From: a virus
Length of the DNA stretch: 38,467 bases
Direction: 5' to 3' (one strand)
Virus record (IMG/VR): IMGVR_UViG_3300021076_000353
Location: 1 to 38,467 of that record
This document shows, piece by piece, positions 29,517 through 36,823 of this stretch. Within the stretch, counting starts at the first letter, position 1. Each line of letters starts with the position of its first letter. The notes beneath the pieces were generated by a model that saw nothing but the letters and a program-made list of their open reading frames with translations, had not been told where the DNA came from and ran no database searches. A program made the position numbers and the translations under genes.

Positions 29517-29998
29517 ATTTCCTTTGAGTTGTACGGGATTTCGGGACAGTTGTACGATTTTTCAACTGTACGTTTTTTTCGTACAGTGTATCCATATTCT
29601 ATAAGAAAATCTTTAGCCCACTTGATTAGATCATCAACGTTTTGCCCATGGGGATGATTTCCAAAATAAAGTTCTAAGTTTTCAATGCGATTATCAGTTT
29701 TAATCCCGTTTTTGTGATGCACTGATTCACTTTTTTTTAATGGCCTTCCTAAGTGTTGTGACATAATATAAGTATGTTCTCCGATTCGACCATCTGCATA
29801 ACTATTTGGATGACCGTATGCTCTGAGAATTCTATATCCATTATGACTTTGAAGGAAATAAACTTCTTTTTTCCTTCGTGCATTAGGCGTAACTTTGTTT
29901 TCTTTTTGTCTTTTTTGTAAATCAATCGCATAGCATTTAGAACACATTTTCATTTTTTTTATTGGTTTTTCTTGGCAAGTAACACATAGACTTTTCAT
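29513..29998 (-). CDS. HNH endonuclease, second copy of the class in this genome
   Basis: 161 residues. The N-terminus has zinc pairs CVTC and CSKC. The core [15 protein letters not shown], then [19 protein letters not shown] and [11 protein letters not shown] is the HNH_3 signature seen in phage homing endonucleases. It lies between the RusA gene and a membrane gene. A 9-bp hairpin (30007-30035) abuts its ribosome-binding site, as the other HNH gene has one over its start. Likely a mobile homing endonuclease. Confidence 0.85.
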   Translation of the reverse strand: MKSLCVTCQEKPIKKMKMCSKCYAIDLQKRQKENKVTPNARRKKEVYFLQSHNGYRILRAYGHPNSYADGRIGEHTYIMSQHLGRPLKKSESVHHKNGIKTDNRIENLELYFGNHPHGQNVDDLIKWAKDFLIEYGYTVRKKRTVEKSYNCPEIPYNSKEI

Positions 29999-30006
29999 GA
30001 ATCTCC

Positions 30007-30035
30007 TTTTTGGTTGTACGAATCATAACCAAAAA
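30007..30035 (-). promoter_or_regulatory. Hairpin against the HNH ribosome-binding site
   Basis: A perfect 9-bp inverted repeat (30007-30015 with 30027-30035) and 11-base loop. On the minus-strand mRNA the 3' arm runs into the GGAG of the HNH ribosome-binding site (30003-30006), so part of the AAAGGAG is paired. Likely limits translation of HNH on read-through mRNA. Confidence 0.55.
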
Positions 30036-30046
30036 TGGATAACTAA

Positions 30047-30490
30047 TCAAGATTTTATCGTACAGTTGGGTTCAATTGTAATCCAGAAGCCTATGGGGTG
30101 TTTCTTGCCAAACGCATCCACGTTCGATTTCTGACCATATCGCCATTGAATGTGAGGACAGCTATCCCAAATACCTTTTGACGCAGCTGATGAAGAATTA
30201 AGGGCCTTGGCTGCGATTATTGGGTCTTTATCTAAAACAATAAGTTCGGCGACTTGATCTTTTGCGTGTTTGAAGGCATGGATGAGATTGTCTTCATCGA
30301 GCATCTTTTTTCCGACTCGCTCGAAGGTGACGATGCATGGAAAAGGATAATCGAATTTATTCTTCAAAGCTGCGACGATGCCGTATTGCTGATTAAGGGC
30401 ACGTTTACGTTTTACTGCCCAATGATCGCGGTTGTTAGCTTCGCTAATGATCTTATGCGGCACGAAAATGATTATCTTCTCTTGGATCAT
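30047..30490 (-). CDS. rusA: RusA-like Holliday-junction resolvase
   Basis: 147 residues. The family core DEDNLIHAFKHAKDQVAELI, preceded by a basic beta segment (FERVGKKML), with D/E residues as in RusA, and a second basic region (RKRALNQQYG). RusA cleaves four-way junctions in phage recombination and packaging. It matches the RecT and YqaJ genes on the other strand. ATGA couples it to the upstream gene. Confidence 0.8.
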   Translation of the reverse strand: MIQEKIIIFVPHKIISEANNRDHWAVKRKRALNQQYGIVAALKNKFDYPFPCIVTFERVGKKMLDEDNLIHAFKHAKDQVAELIVLDKDPIIAAKALNSSSAASKGIWDSCPHIQWRYGQKSNVDAFGKKHPIGFWITIEPNCTIKS

Positions 30491-30654
30491 TCGTAAAGTT
30501 CTGGGTACATGGGTTTTAATTCTTTATGTCTTTCGAGATAAGAAGTAGGATACATATTTGCAAAATCATTATACCATTCGCGCCAAAGATTTTCAAATTC
30601 TTCAGTTTTAGGCAAAAGATCCTTGTCTTTCATTTTGATATTTTCTTGGATCAT
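30487..30654 (-). CDS. Small acidic/aromatic protein
   Basis: 55 residues, ATGA overlaps on both sides. Contains KTEEFENLWREWYNDFANMY and PTSYLERHKELKPMYPELYE. It begins MIQENI, nearly the same codons as the RusA gene start (MIQEKI), suggesting a local duplication of the start region. Function unknown. Confidence 0.55.
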   Translation of the reverse strand: MIQENIKMKDKDLLPKTEEFENLWREWYNDFANMYPTSYLERHKELKPMYPELYE

Positions 30655-30830
30655 ACTCTCTCGACAGAAGTTATGTTCCTTTGTACTATCAGAACGTTTT
30701 TGAAGTTTAAAATTCTTTCTTCATGATTGCTTAATAACTCAAAAATATCATTCCAGAGAACCTCTTCGTATGCAAATTCCAGGCAATTTCCATTGACTAG
30801 CCATACAATAATTTTTTCATATTCAATCAC
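30651..30830 (-). CDS. Small protein, GTG start
   Basis: 59 residues from GTG 30830, overlapping the upstream stop (GTGA) and the downstream start (ATGA). Sequence IEYEKIIVWLVNGNCLEFA, then YEEVLWNDIFELLSNHEERI: a small alpha/beta domain. No family recognised; the two coupled ends support it. Confidence 0.5.
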   Translation of the reverse strand: MIEYEKIIVWLVNGNCLEFAYEEVLWNDIFELLSNHEERILNFKNVLIVQRNITSVERV

Positions 30831-31027
30831 TTCATCTTATCCTGGTATCGTTTTTTGTAGATTGCGCACTTGGCCGTATTGTCTTTAATCCAACGCCGCA
30901 CCGTAAAGATATGGCATTCTCGGCAGTGTTTTTTATAGACTTTTTGTCCCATCCGATTCGTCGTCTGATAGAAATCATCATTGTGTAAAACTCTCAGGCA
31001 TTTGGTGCATTTGCGGAGCTCTTCCAA
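30827..31027 (-). CDS. Small zinc-finger protein, TTG start
   Basis: 66 residues from TTG 31027 with AAGGAA upstream. CTKCLRVLHNDDFYQT, then KKHCRECHIFTVRRW: a CxxC...HCxxC zinc finger of the kind found in the N-termini of phage HNH and related proteins, with a basic tail (IYKKRYQDKMK). It may bind DNA or RNA. It starts right at the upstream stop (TAGTTG). Confidence 0.6.
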   Translation of the reverse strand: MEELRKCTKCLRVLHNDDFYQTTNRMGQKVYKKHCRECHIFTVRRWIKDNTAKCAIYKKRYQDKMK

Positions 31028-31288
31028 CTAAAATTCCTTAGTGAATGGATGATCTTCAAGGAGACCTTCTTTAAGCATTTCTTCCACTAATTTTTCAAAG
31101 TGTTCTTTCTTCCAATATGGAAAATATCTATACAATTCACCTCTTGGAGTATTCTTAGGAGCAGCTTGACCAATGCTAGATAAAATAATGGCTTTTTCAT
31201 ATCCATATTTTATAGCTTCTTGAACATCAAGAATGTGTGGTCTAGATTTTTCATAACATCGAACGATTGTCATATTTTCTTTTTTCAT
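31028..31288 (-). CDS. Small winged-helix-like protein
   Basis: 86 residues. IVRCYEKSRPHILDVQEAI, then IGQAAPKNTPRGELYRYFPY and WKKEHFEKLVEEMLKEGLL. The last part resembles a DNA-binding helix-turn-helix like that of the upstream replication-type protein, to which it is coupled by ATGA. It may be a partner in replication or regulation. Family uncertain. Confidence 0.55.
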   Translation of the reverse strand: MKKENMTIVRCYEKSRPHILDVQEAIKYGYEKAIILSSIGQAAPKNTPRGELYRYFPYWKKEHFEKLVEEMLKEGLLEDHPFTKEF

Positions 31289-32169
31289 TTTATTCCTAAA
31301 TTATCAATTTTGTAGCCAAATTTTCTTAAACCATTGTGAAGTTGATCTTTGAATCCATTTTCTGTGTAGTGCAAAACAAAAGGATCGCTTTGTCCAGTGA
31401 CATAAGCAATTTCGACGGTTAAATTCAAAGCTTCAAAAATAGCATGTGGAACTTTTGAGATTTTGGAAACAAGATTTTGAGCATATGCCTTATTTTCTAT
31501 TGAAATATCCGCGACAGTCTTAGGAATTTCAGGTTGTTCTTTGCATGCCCATTTTATTGCTTGGACAAGTCCTTTTGTGAGTTTAGTCGAAGGATGAGTT
31601 GCGTAAGCAACTGCATTTTTGACACGTGATTCCATGTTGCTGTTGCTGATTTCGATTTTATCTTTTTCAGGGATGTCCAAATCTTTTAAACAAGCAAAAA
31701 CAGCAACAACAACGCAGCTCTCTTGCTGTTGTTTGTTCTCTTCTTTGTTCTCTATATATGAGAGAGGTGCGGATTTAGTGGAGGGCAGAGGTGCGGATTT
31801 CGACACCTCAGGGGTGCTAAATAAAGGTTTGTCACTTTTAGGATCTAATGTTGTTTTTAAAACGCGAGTTCTGCCATCAAAAGATTCAACCCAAATATAA
31901 CCCAAAGATTTCAATTTAGAAATCCCCTCTTGGATTTTTCTTTCTCTTTCATTAAAAAAATTACATAGATATTCATTGGAAGCAAAACAGCCATTTGCAC
32001 CATCTAAAGAATTTAATTCAGCTAATAAACATTTCTCAAAATAGTTTATACGATTATCGACCCAAACATTGCGGGGTATAAAAATACCTTTAAAGTTTCT
32101 TGATAATTTTTGCTGTTGTGTTTTATTATCGGAATTGTTATCTTGAGTGCCTTCGTAAGAAGATGTCAT
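31285..32169 (-). CDS. Replication initiator-like protein with HTH_36 winged helix
   Basis: 294 residues. Residues about 28-110 are an HTH_36-type domain: GIFIPRNVWVDNRINYFEKC, then CFASNEYLCNFFNERERKIQ, then LKSLGYIWVES. This is common at the N-terminus of phage replication proteins. A K/S/Q-rich linker follows (SAPLPSTKSAPLSYIENKEE), then a helical C-terminus that could bind helicase or host DnaC-type partners. Probably starts phage replication; the structured gap just upstream (32170-32401) is a candidate origin. No helicase gene is visible, so the host's is likely used. Confidence 0.65.
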   Translation of the reverse strand: MTSSYEGTQDNNSDNKTQQQKLSRNFKGIFIPRNVWVDNRINYFEKCLLAELNSLDGANGCFASNEYLCNFFNERERKIQEGISKLKSLGYIWVESFDGRTRVLKTTLDPKSDKPLFSTPEVSKSAPLPSTKSAPLSYIENKEENKQQQESCVVVAVFACLKDLDIPEKDKIEISNSNMESRVKNAVAYATHPSTKLTKGLVQAIKWACKEQPEIPKTVADISIENKAYAQNLVSKISKVPHAIFEALNLTVEIAYVTGQSDPFVLHYTENGFKDQLHNGLRKFGYKIDNLGIK

Positions 32170-32401
32170 TTAATAATCATGCTTTCACCGGCAAAATTGT
32201 TAATGATCCTTGACTGAACGACCCGTTACTGATATATTGGGATCGTTCAGTCTAAATCTCTTGATGAAAGAGCCGGCAAAGTTCAATTCATCAAGAATTT
32301 CTTAAATATAGTCCTTTGGGTAAATAGAGTCAAGATAAGATGGCGGTCTTCGGGCCGCCGCTTCTCTTATCATATTTAAAACATTGAATCACAACAAGGC
32401 C
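32170..32401. other. Structured non-coding gap with three hairpins (origin or ncRNA candidate)
   Basis: 232 bases with no gene. Hairpin A: 10-bp arms (32212-32221 with 32243-32252) plus an inner CCC/GGG. Hairpin B: 10-bp arms (32259-32268 with 32287-32296). Hairpin C: 7-bp outer arms (32334-32340 with 32365-32371) and a GGCGGUC stem closed by a UUCG tetraloop as read on the plus strand. The motif CCGGCAAA occurs twice (32189-32196 and 32273-32280). It lies beside the replication-type gene. An origin, a small RNA or an attenuator would all fit. Confidence 0.5.
32334..32371 (+). ncRNA. cUUCGg tetraloop hairpin
   Basis: GGCGGUC (32342-32348) pairs with GGCCGCC (32353-32359, one U-G) around the tetraloop UUCG (32349-32352), inside outer arms GATAAGA/TCTTATC. 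The UUCG loop closed by C-G is the especially stable form only if the plus strand is transcribed, so a plus-strand RNA may start here. No clear T run follows. Confidence 0.45.
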
Positions 32402-32770
32402 CTAAATGCCTATCATTGGTTTCCAAGCGTAAGGTTGACTTTCATCATCACCTGACCAATGAACCTGAAATTCTTTTCCAGTATATCCACAATTTATCAT
32501 TCTAGGTTTTAATGAAAAATATTGGATTTCTTCATATCTATCTCCACTCCCGTTTTGGCATCGAACAAAATATTCCCCTTCTTTTTTTGGATCTGCAAAA
32601 AGTTTATCTTTATTTTTTCTTTCTTCAGGCCAATCAAATCTAGATACCCAATTATTCCAATCACATGTGCAACCATTTGGATCGGGTTCATAATACGTTG
32701 ATGTTTTATTAGGTATATCAATATGCATGGAGCCAGTCATCTTCCAACCACAACAACAATACATTCCCAT
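32402..32770 (-). CDS. Small protein with cysteine motif
   Basis: 122 residues. The N-terminus YCCCGWKMTGSMHIDIPN has a Cys triple; later NGCTCDWNNWVSRFDWPEER. The end is beta-rich (PRMINCGYTGKEFQVHWSG). Five cysteines suggest metal binding. First gene right of the structured gap; function not recognised. Confidence 0.6.
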   Translation of the reverse strand: MGMYCCCGWKMTGSMHIDIPNKTSTYYEPDPNGCTCDWNNWVSRFDWPEERKNKDKLFADPKKEGEYFVRCQNGSGDRYEEIQYFSLKPRMINCGYTGKEFQVHWSGDDESQPYAWKPMIGI

Positions 32771-32827
32771 TTATTTCTTCTCCGTAATCTCTTCCATTTT
32801 AGTTCTTCTTTCATCTTATTCCTCAAG

Positions 32828-32938
32828 TTATACCCACTTATAGCCGGAATCAGTTATAACCTGACGCCAAGGAATGCAGATCTCAAGACGCTCATCATAG
32901 ATTATTTCTTGCAATATTCTCTTTAGTTGTTCGTTCAT
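32828..32938 (-). CDS. 36-residue mini-protein
   Basis: MNEQLKRILQEIIYDERLEI, then CIPWRQVITDSGYKWV. Coupled by ATGA to the upstream gene's stop (32935-32938). Compact alpha/beta composition. Between it and 32770 are only tiny frames of up to 14 codons. Confidence 0.45.
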   Translation of the reverse strand: MNEQLKRILQEIIYDERLEICIPWRQVITDSGYKWV

Positions 32939-33231
32939 TTACAGCACCTTCCATTGGAGCCTTGTTCAATATACGCTTTTTCTAAGAATGCGATGCGTTT
33001 TTCATGATCACGGACGATAGCGAAGTAGTCCACTTCTTCATCTGGAATTTGGTTCATCTTTTTTGTTTCTAAACCATTTAAATGATCAGCAATTGCACAG
33101 CGAATCGCTTCCCATTCACATTTGATAGTTTTATCATGATCATCATAGGCTTTTTTCAAAGATTCTAAGCCAATAGATTGTTTCAAAATAACAATGAGTC
33201 CAGAATCATCTTGTTTTTGGATTTCATCCAT
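32935..33231 (-). CDS. Small helical early protein
   Basis: 98 residues with GGGAGAG before ATG. Helical: LKQSIGLESLKKAYDDHDKT, EWEAIRCAIADHLNGLETKK and RDHEKRIAFLEKAYIEQGSN, ending in CC. Overlaps neighbours by 4 and 8 bases. Function unknown; belongs to the early leftward operon behind the Cro-like regulator. Confidence 0.6.
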   Translation of the reverse strand: MDEIQKQDDSGLIVILKQSIGLESLKKAYDDHDKTIKCEWEAIRCAIADHLNGLETKKMNQIPDEEVDYFAIVRDHEKRIAFLEKAYIEQGSNGRCCK

Positions 33232-33433
33232 TTTCTCTCTCCCTACATCCGTTTAACATATGATCGAAAGCCTCTTGCCAAGCTTTTTTGCAATCTTCAA
33301 TTTCTTCATATTCTGGTGCGTCTTTAGCTAAAACTAATTTCGCTGCATCTTTTAAAAGCGAATGTATTTTTTGTTCATCAGGTTCTTTGAACCCTTTTGA
33401 AGGTCTAGCCGCTCCGCAACATCTACAAGGCAT
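33224..33433 (-). CDS. Small protein with N-terminal cysteine motif
   Basis: 69 residues. Starts MPCRCCGAARPSKGFKEPDE, with a CxCC motif, then helices (EEIEDCKKAWQEAFDHMLNG). CxCCG starts occur in short early phage proteins, often metal-binding. Overlaps the regulator gene by 11 bases, so co-transcribed with it. Role unknown. Confidence 0.55.
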   Translation of the reverse strand: MPCRCCGAARPSKGFKEPDEQKIHSLLKDAAKLVLAKDAPEYEEIEDCKKAWQEAFDHMLNGCRERENG

Positions 33434-33650
33434 TTTCTTTCTCCTGTTCTATATTTAAAAATTCCCAGGCATTGACTTGTCCGGAAGTCAATATTTCAAT
33501 TTTCTTAGCAAGTTTCACTGACACCTTTGATCTTCCTGTCTTAATACGACTAAGATGATCCCTTGTGATACCTAGTTCTTTAGCAAAATGCGTATCTCGA
33601 AAATGCCGATTATCTATCCTACATCTACATAAATATTCATACAAATCCAT
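33423..33650 (-). CDS. Cro/CI-type helix-turn-helix regulator
   Basis: 75 residues with CAAGGAG before ATG. Helix-turn-helix at about 22-45: FAKELGITRDHLSRIKTGRS, followed by VSVKLAKKIEILTSGQVNAW, the HTH_3 fold of Cro, CI and YdaS-like proteins. It is short, with no CI-type oligomerisation domain, so Cro-like control is more likely. It starts divergently from RecT and probably binds the 33651-33777 gap. Confidence 0.8.
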   Translation of the reverse strand: MDLYEYLCRCRIDNRHFRDTHFAKELGITRDHLSRIKTGRSKVSVKLAKKIEILTSGQVNAWEFLNIEQEKENAL

Positions 33651-33777
33651 GTTATTTCTCCTTGAAGATAAAGCCTAGCACAATGAATATTTTTGTACAA
33701 TGCAAGATTTTTACAATCTAAAGCTTGACTTAAAATACCGATATTTGTTAGAGTGGTTCTTTAACAAGGAGAACCGT
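33651..33777. promoter_or_regulatory. Divergent early control region
   Basis: 127 bp between the Cro-like gene and recT. Rightward: TTGACT (33725-33730), then 17 bp and TTAGAG (33748-33753), a good -35 with weak -10. Possible operators: palindrome TTGTACAA (33693-33700) and a direct repeat ACAATG (33680-33685 and 33698-33703). Likely the early switch of the phage. Confidence 0.45.
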
Positions 33778-34599
33778 ATGTCAAATGAATTAGCAATAAA
33801 AAGTGATTTTACAAAACAATTAGAAGAATTTGATAAAATTCAAGACACATGTAAGAAATTATTACAAACTAAGCACTATCAGAATCTTGGCGAAAGTGGC
33901 GTTCACGCCATAATGGCAAGAGCAAAAGCATTGGGTATACATCCCTTCGAGGCTTTGAATGGATCTTTTTACGTTGTCCAGGGACGCGTCGGGATGAGCA
34001 CTGAAATGATGGCAGCCTTGGTAAGGCAACGAGGTCATTCAATACAAAAAGACCCTAAATCTAACGCAGAATGTATTATACTTAAAGGAAAGCGTGCTGA
34101 CAATGGTGACGAGTGGGTTTGTTCGTTTAGTCGAGCTGATGCAGAAGCGGCGGGACTTTGGAATACTGCAACATGGAAAAAATATCCTGCGGTGATGCTT
34201 TATAATCGTTGCATGAGCATGCTTTTCCGTCAATTATTCCCTGATCTATCTTTGGGTGCCGGATATGTTGAAGATGAACTTCACGAAATCAAAAAAGTTG
34301 GCGATTATGCAAAAAATCTTCCTGAAGCGGAAACAGAAGAAGTAAAGCCGCTTTACATAGAATCAAAAAAAGAACTCGACATGACTCCAATTACTGAAGA
34401 ACAATTAAAGGCCCTTAAATTTTTTATCGACAACGATACGGACTATCTTAAATCAGTCATGGACCGCTTAGCTAAATTAAATATTTTATCTTTAGATACA
34501 GTACCAGCCATAATGTTTTCGAAAGTTCTCGCCGATGCCAAAAATAATTTCGGTAGAAGAGAAGAAGAAAGAATGCAAAAACAGTTGGTCGAAGAATGA
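33778..34599 (+). CDS. recT: RecT-family single-strand annealing protein
   Basis: 273 residues from ATG 33778 behind AAGGAGA; an in-frame extension upstream would cover the promoter. The RecT core is visible: GVHAIMARAKALGIHPFEAL, YVVQGRVGMSTEMMAALVR, and WKKYPAVMLYNRCMSMLFRQ, LFPDLSLGAGYVEDEL. It anneals single-stranded DNA made by the partner exonuclease (YqaJ, 35005-35874). The C-terminus is helical and acidic. First gene of the rightward block. Confidence 0.9.
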   Translation: MSNELAIKSDFTKQLEEFDKIQDTCKKLLQTKHYQNLGESGVHAIMARAKALGIHPFEALNGSFYVVQGRVGMSTEMMAALVRQRGHSIQKDPKSNAECIILKGKRADNGDEWVCSFSRADAEAAGLWNTATWKKYPAVMLYNRCMSMLFRQLFPDLSLGAGYVEDELHEIKKVGDYAKNLPEAETEEVKPLYIESKKELDMTPITEEQLKALKFFIDNDTDYLKSVMDRLAKLNILSLDTVPAIMFSKVLADAKNNFGRREEERMQKQLVEE

Positions 34600-34775
34600 A
34601 TAGAGAAAAAATTTGTGGATTAATTGCTATCATCCATAGTTCTACAAGTATGGAAAAAAATAGAATGTTAAATGATATCATGCGTTCTGATGAGAAGATT
34701 AAAGAACATTTGTGGCTTTATATTCCTGTTATGCAGGGATTTTTAGAGGACTTGAAAGAGGAGATTGAGAAATGA
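34596..34775 (+). CDS. Small helical protein between recT and the zinc protein
   Basis: 59 residues, ATGA overlaps with recT and with the following gene. Helical: NREKICGLIAIIHSSTSME, then NDIMRSDEKIKEHLWLYIP and LEDLKEEIEK. Function unknown. Confidence 0.6.
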   Translation: MNREKICGLIAIIHSSTSMEKNRMLNDIMRSDEKIKEHLWLYIPVMQGFLEDLKEEIEK

Positions 34776-35017
34776 AAGCCGTAGAACACAAATGTTTGTA
34801 TTGTAAAACTGTTTTTTATTTTAACGATGGACAATTACATTCAAGGTGTCCTTGTTGCAATCAAAATCCGGCTTTAATAATTCCTATCCCCGAGAAAATT
34901 AATGAGTACATATGTCCTAAATGCCATCAAAGATTTTTTTTAAATAACGGATTAAATCATAAAGAATGTCTTGATTGTAAAACGGATTTATTTGAGGTTC
35001 ATTTATGCCAAAAGTAA
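34772..35017 (+). CDS. Double zinc-ribbon protein
   Basis: 81 residues with two similar zinc ribbons: CLYCKTVFYFNDGQLHSRCP, then CC, and CPKCHQRFFLNNGLNHKECL, then DC. Each ribbon has CxxC, a FxxNxGxxH turn and CxxC, so the gene looks like an internal duplication. It overlaps the exonuclease gene by 13 bases. May bind DNA or the exonuclease. Confidence 0.65.
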   Translation: MKAVEHKCLYCKTVFYFNDGQLHSRCPCCNQNPALIIPIPEKINEYICPKCHQRFFLNNGLNHKECLDCKTDLFEVHLCQK

Positions 35018-35874
35018 TACAACTTAAACAAGGAAGCGACCAATGGCACGAACTGCGCTCAAACCACATCGGAGCGAGTTGTGCTGGGATCATAATGGAT
35101 TGCGATCCCTACAGGACAAGAAACCAACTTTGGTTAGAAATGATCGGAATAGGAGAAAAACAGATAGAAAACGGTGCGATGCGGAGGGGCAAAGAACTCG
35201 AGTCTGTTGCGTTGGATTTATACAATCAAGAAAGAGGATTATCTTTAAGACCTATGGTCATTCAATCTGATATTGAACCATTTATGATTGCGAGTCTGGA
35301 CGGTATTACTGAAAACTTAAATAGTGCATGCGAAATCAAGTGTCTTAGTTTAGAAAATCATAATAAAGAAAAGATTTTACCCCATCATTTTGCACAAATG
35401 CAGCATCAACTTTTTGTCCTTGGACTGAATGAACTGGATTATGTCAGCTATCATCCCGATGCCACAGAAGTAAAACCGCTTTACATTCTAAAAGTAAAAC
35501 GTGATGAAGAATTCCTAATGGATTACATCCCTAAAGCGAAAGCGTTTTGGAACTGTGTCCAAACGTTTACTGCTCCAGATCTTTGTGCTAAGGATTACCG
35601 TGATTTCAGTTCAAATCCTGACTATAGGGCTGCTGAAGCGGCATATGTCGATATCTGCGATAAACTCGATAAACTCGAAGAACAGAAAGAGCAAGTTCGT
35701 ATAAAGCTTTTAGATATGTCTGAAGGCAATAACATCCAAGGGGCATACACAAAGATGACGCAATATGTTAAGAAAGCTAACATCCCCTATGCAAAACTTG
35801 AAGAAGTTAAGCAATTAGATCTTGAAAAATATCGGCCTGCGCCTGTATCCTCGACAAGAATTACGAAGGTTTAA
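35005..35874 (+). CDS. YqaJ-type viral exonuclease (PD-(D/E)XK)
   Basis: 289 residues. The family pattern is complete: GSDQWHELRSNHIGASCAG, then MRRGKELESVALDLY, ASLDGI (metal Asp), CEIKCL (ExK), and HFAQMQHQLFVLGL (Q). It degrades the 5' end to load RecT, forming a two-component recombinase system. The C-terminus is a charged coiled coil (DKLDKLEEQKEQVRIKLLDM). Its stop is followed by the repeated GGTTTAAYCATG junction. Confidence 0.9.
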   Translation: MPKVIQLKQGSDQWHELRSNHIGASCAGIIMDCDPYRTRNQLWLEMIGIGEKQIENGAMRRGKELESVALDLYNQERGLSLRPMVIQSDIEPFMIASLDGITENLNSACEIKCLSLENHNKEKILPHHFAQMQHQLFVLGLNELDYVSYHPDATEVKPLYILKVKRDEEFLMDYIPKAKAFWNCVQTFTAPDLCAKDYRDFSSNPDYRAAEAAYVDICDKLDKLEEQKEQVRIKLLDMSEGNNIQGAYTKMTQYVKKANIPYAKLEEVKQLDLEKYRPAPVSSTRITKV

Positions 35875-35876
35875 CC

Positions 35877-36086
35877 ATGAAATGGATTGATGTAAAAAAA
35901 GAACTTCCAAAAGAGAGTAAAGCTGTATTGGGATTCTGTCATTCTGAAAATGATAGTATGGAATGGCAAGGATTGATTCAAGTTCACTTTTGTCCACATA
36001 CAGGATGGAATAGAACTGAATTATATGACCCCAAACCTGTTCATGTGCTTTTTTGGTGTGAAATGCCAGAAAAGCCAGAGGTTTAA
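35877..36086 (+). CDS. DUF551-like protein 1
   Basis: 69 residues: KWIDVKKELPKESKAVLGF at the start and HVLFWCEMPEKPEV at the end, with beta strands between. First of four tandem genes with the W-I-x-V-x-x-x-L-P start and the W-x-x-x-P end of DUF551. Function of this family is unknown. Start at ATG after AAGGTTTAACC. Confidence 0.7.
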   Translation: MKWIDVKKELPKESKAVLGFCHSENDSMEWQGLIQVHFCPHTGWNRTELYDPKPVHVLFWCEMPEKPEV

Positions 36087-36168
36087 TCATGCAATGCTTG
36101 AAAGAAGGATGCAATGGACATTATGAACCCATTTGCACGACTTGTGAAGTACCGAAATGGATAAAAGT
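36086..36168 (+). repeat. Tandem duplication, unit 1
   Basis: This 83-base segment recurs at 36343-36425 with two mismatches after the start codon, an offset of 257 bp. It encodes a shared 27-residue start (MQCLK(E/K)GC(N/D)GHYEP, then ICTTCEVPKWIKV). The rest of the two genes is unlike, so one gene start was duplicated or exchanged recently. Confidence 0.85.
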
Positions 36169-36343
36169 GTCTGAAAGATTGCCCGATGAAGAAGAACGTG
36201 TATTGGTATACTGGGAAGATGCCCCATATCACGGAATAGTAATAGATTATATTTCATATCCAAAGGATGGAAATTTATGGTCACTTACTAATAAAGAAAT
36301 CGTTAATGCATGGATGCCTCTCCCATCAATTCCGGAGGTTTGA
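36089..36343 (+). CDS. DUF551-like protein 2 with zinc-type N-terminus
   Basis: 84 residues. The N-terminal 24 residues carry CLKEGCNGHYEPICTTCEV, a four-Cys element likely to bind zinc, fused to the DUF551 domain (WIKVSERLPDEEERVLVYW, then NAWMPLPSIPEV). The first 80 bases nearly repeat in the following gene. Confidence 0.75.
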   Translation: MQCLKEGCNGHYEPICTTCEVPKWIKVSERLPDEEERVLVYWEDAPYHGIVIDYISYPKDGNLWSLTNKEIVNAWMPLPSIPEV

Positions 36344-36425
36344 TCATGCAATGCTTGAAAAAAGGATGCGATGGACATTATGAACCCATTTGCACGACTT
36401 GTGAAGTACCGAAATGGATAAAAGT
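36343..36425 (+). repeat. Tandem duplication, unit 2
   Basis: Second copy of the 83-base element at 36086-36168, two mismatches. It covers the ATG and the zinc-type start of the next DUF551-like gene. Confidence 0.85.
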
Positions 36426-36615
36426 AACTGAAAAGTTACCGAAAAAATATGTTCATGTTTTAACGTATGCGAGAAAAAATGAGCTTTTGCCTTACTTAGA
36501 TGCTAATTTTTTCGAGGCAACATATGAAGATGATGATCGCTGGTATGAATGCGTTGATAGTTGTCGAATTGACGTCATAGCTTGGATGCCTTTACCAAAT
36601 GAACCCAAGGTTTGA
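36346..36615 (+). CDS. DUF551-like protein 3 with zinc-type N-terminus
   Basis: 89 residues from ATG 36346; an earlier in-frame ATG at 36310 is inside the previous gene and lacks a binding site. Same four-Cys start as gene 2, then WIKVTEKLPKKYVHVLTYAR and a longer middle (LDANFFEATYEDDDRWYECV), closing VIAWMPLPNEPKV. Middle sequence differs strongly from gene 2. Confidence 0.75.
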   Translation: MQCLKKGCDGHYEPICTTCEVPKWIKVTEKLPKKYVHVLTYARKNELLPYLDANFFEATYEDDDRWYECVDSCRIDVIAWMPLPNEPKV

Positions 36616-36617
36616 TT

Positions 36618-36821
36618 ATGGAATGGATTAAAGTAGAAGATGAAAAAAAACCTAATGTAGGTCAATATGTTATAGCCACAGACGGTTTAAATGTTCATGA
36701 GACATTGTGGACAGGCAAAGAATGGTTTTGTTTTAATCCAACGAGACAATCCATGGGATACGATGTTATTTGGAATAAAGTTATTGCTTGGTGCTACTTA
36801 CCTCCCCTACCAGAAGTTTGA
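36618..36821 (+). CDS. DUF551-like protein 4
   Basis: 67 residues from ATG 36618 (AAGG eight bases before). Starts EWIKVEDEKKPNVGQYVIA and ends KVIAWCYLPPLPEV. No zinc-type extension. Fourth of the tandem. Confidence 0.7.
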   Translation: MEWIKVEDEKKPNVGQYVIATDGLNVHETLWTGKEWFCFNPTRQSMGYDVIWNKVIAWCYLPPLPEV

Positions 36822-36823
36822 TT

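Noticed and set aside
30254-30726. Plus-strand frames opposite rusA and its upstream minigenes
   Set aside because: The minus-strand genes are joined by ATGA/GTGA overlaps and RusA has family motifs; the plus-strand frames have none.
33700-33777. Extension of RecT upstream of ATG 33778
   Set aside because: It would cover the putative promoter; AAGGAGA is placed for ATG 33778.
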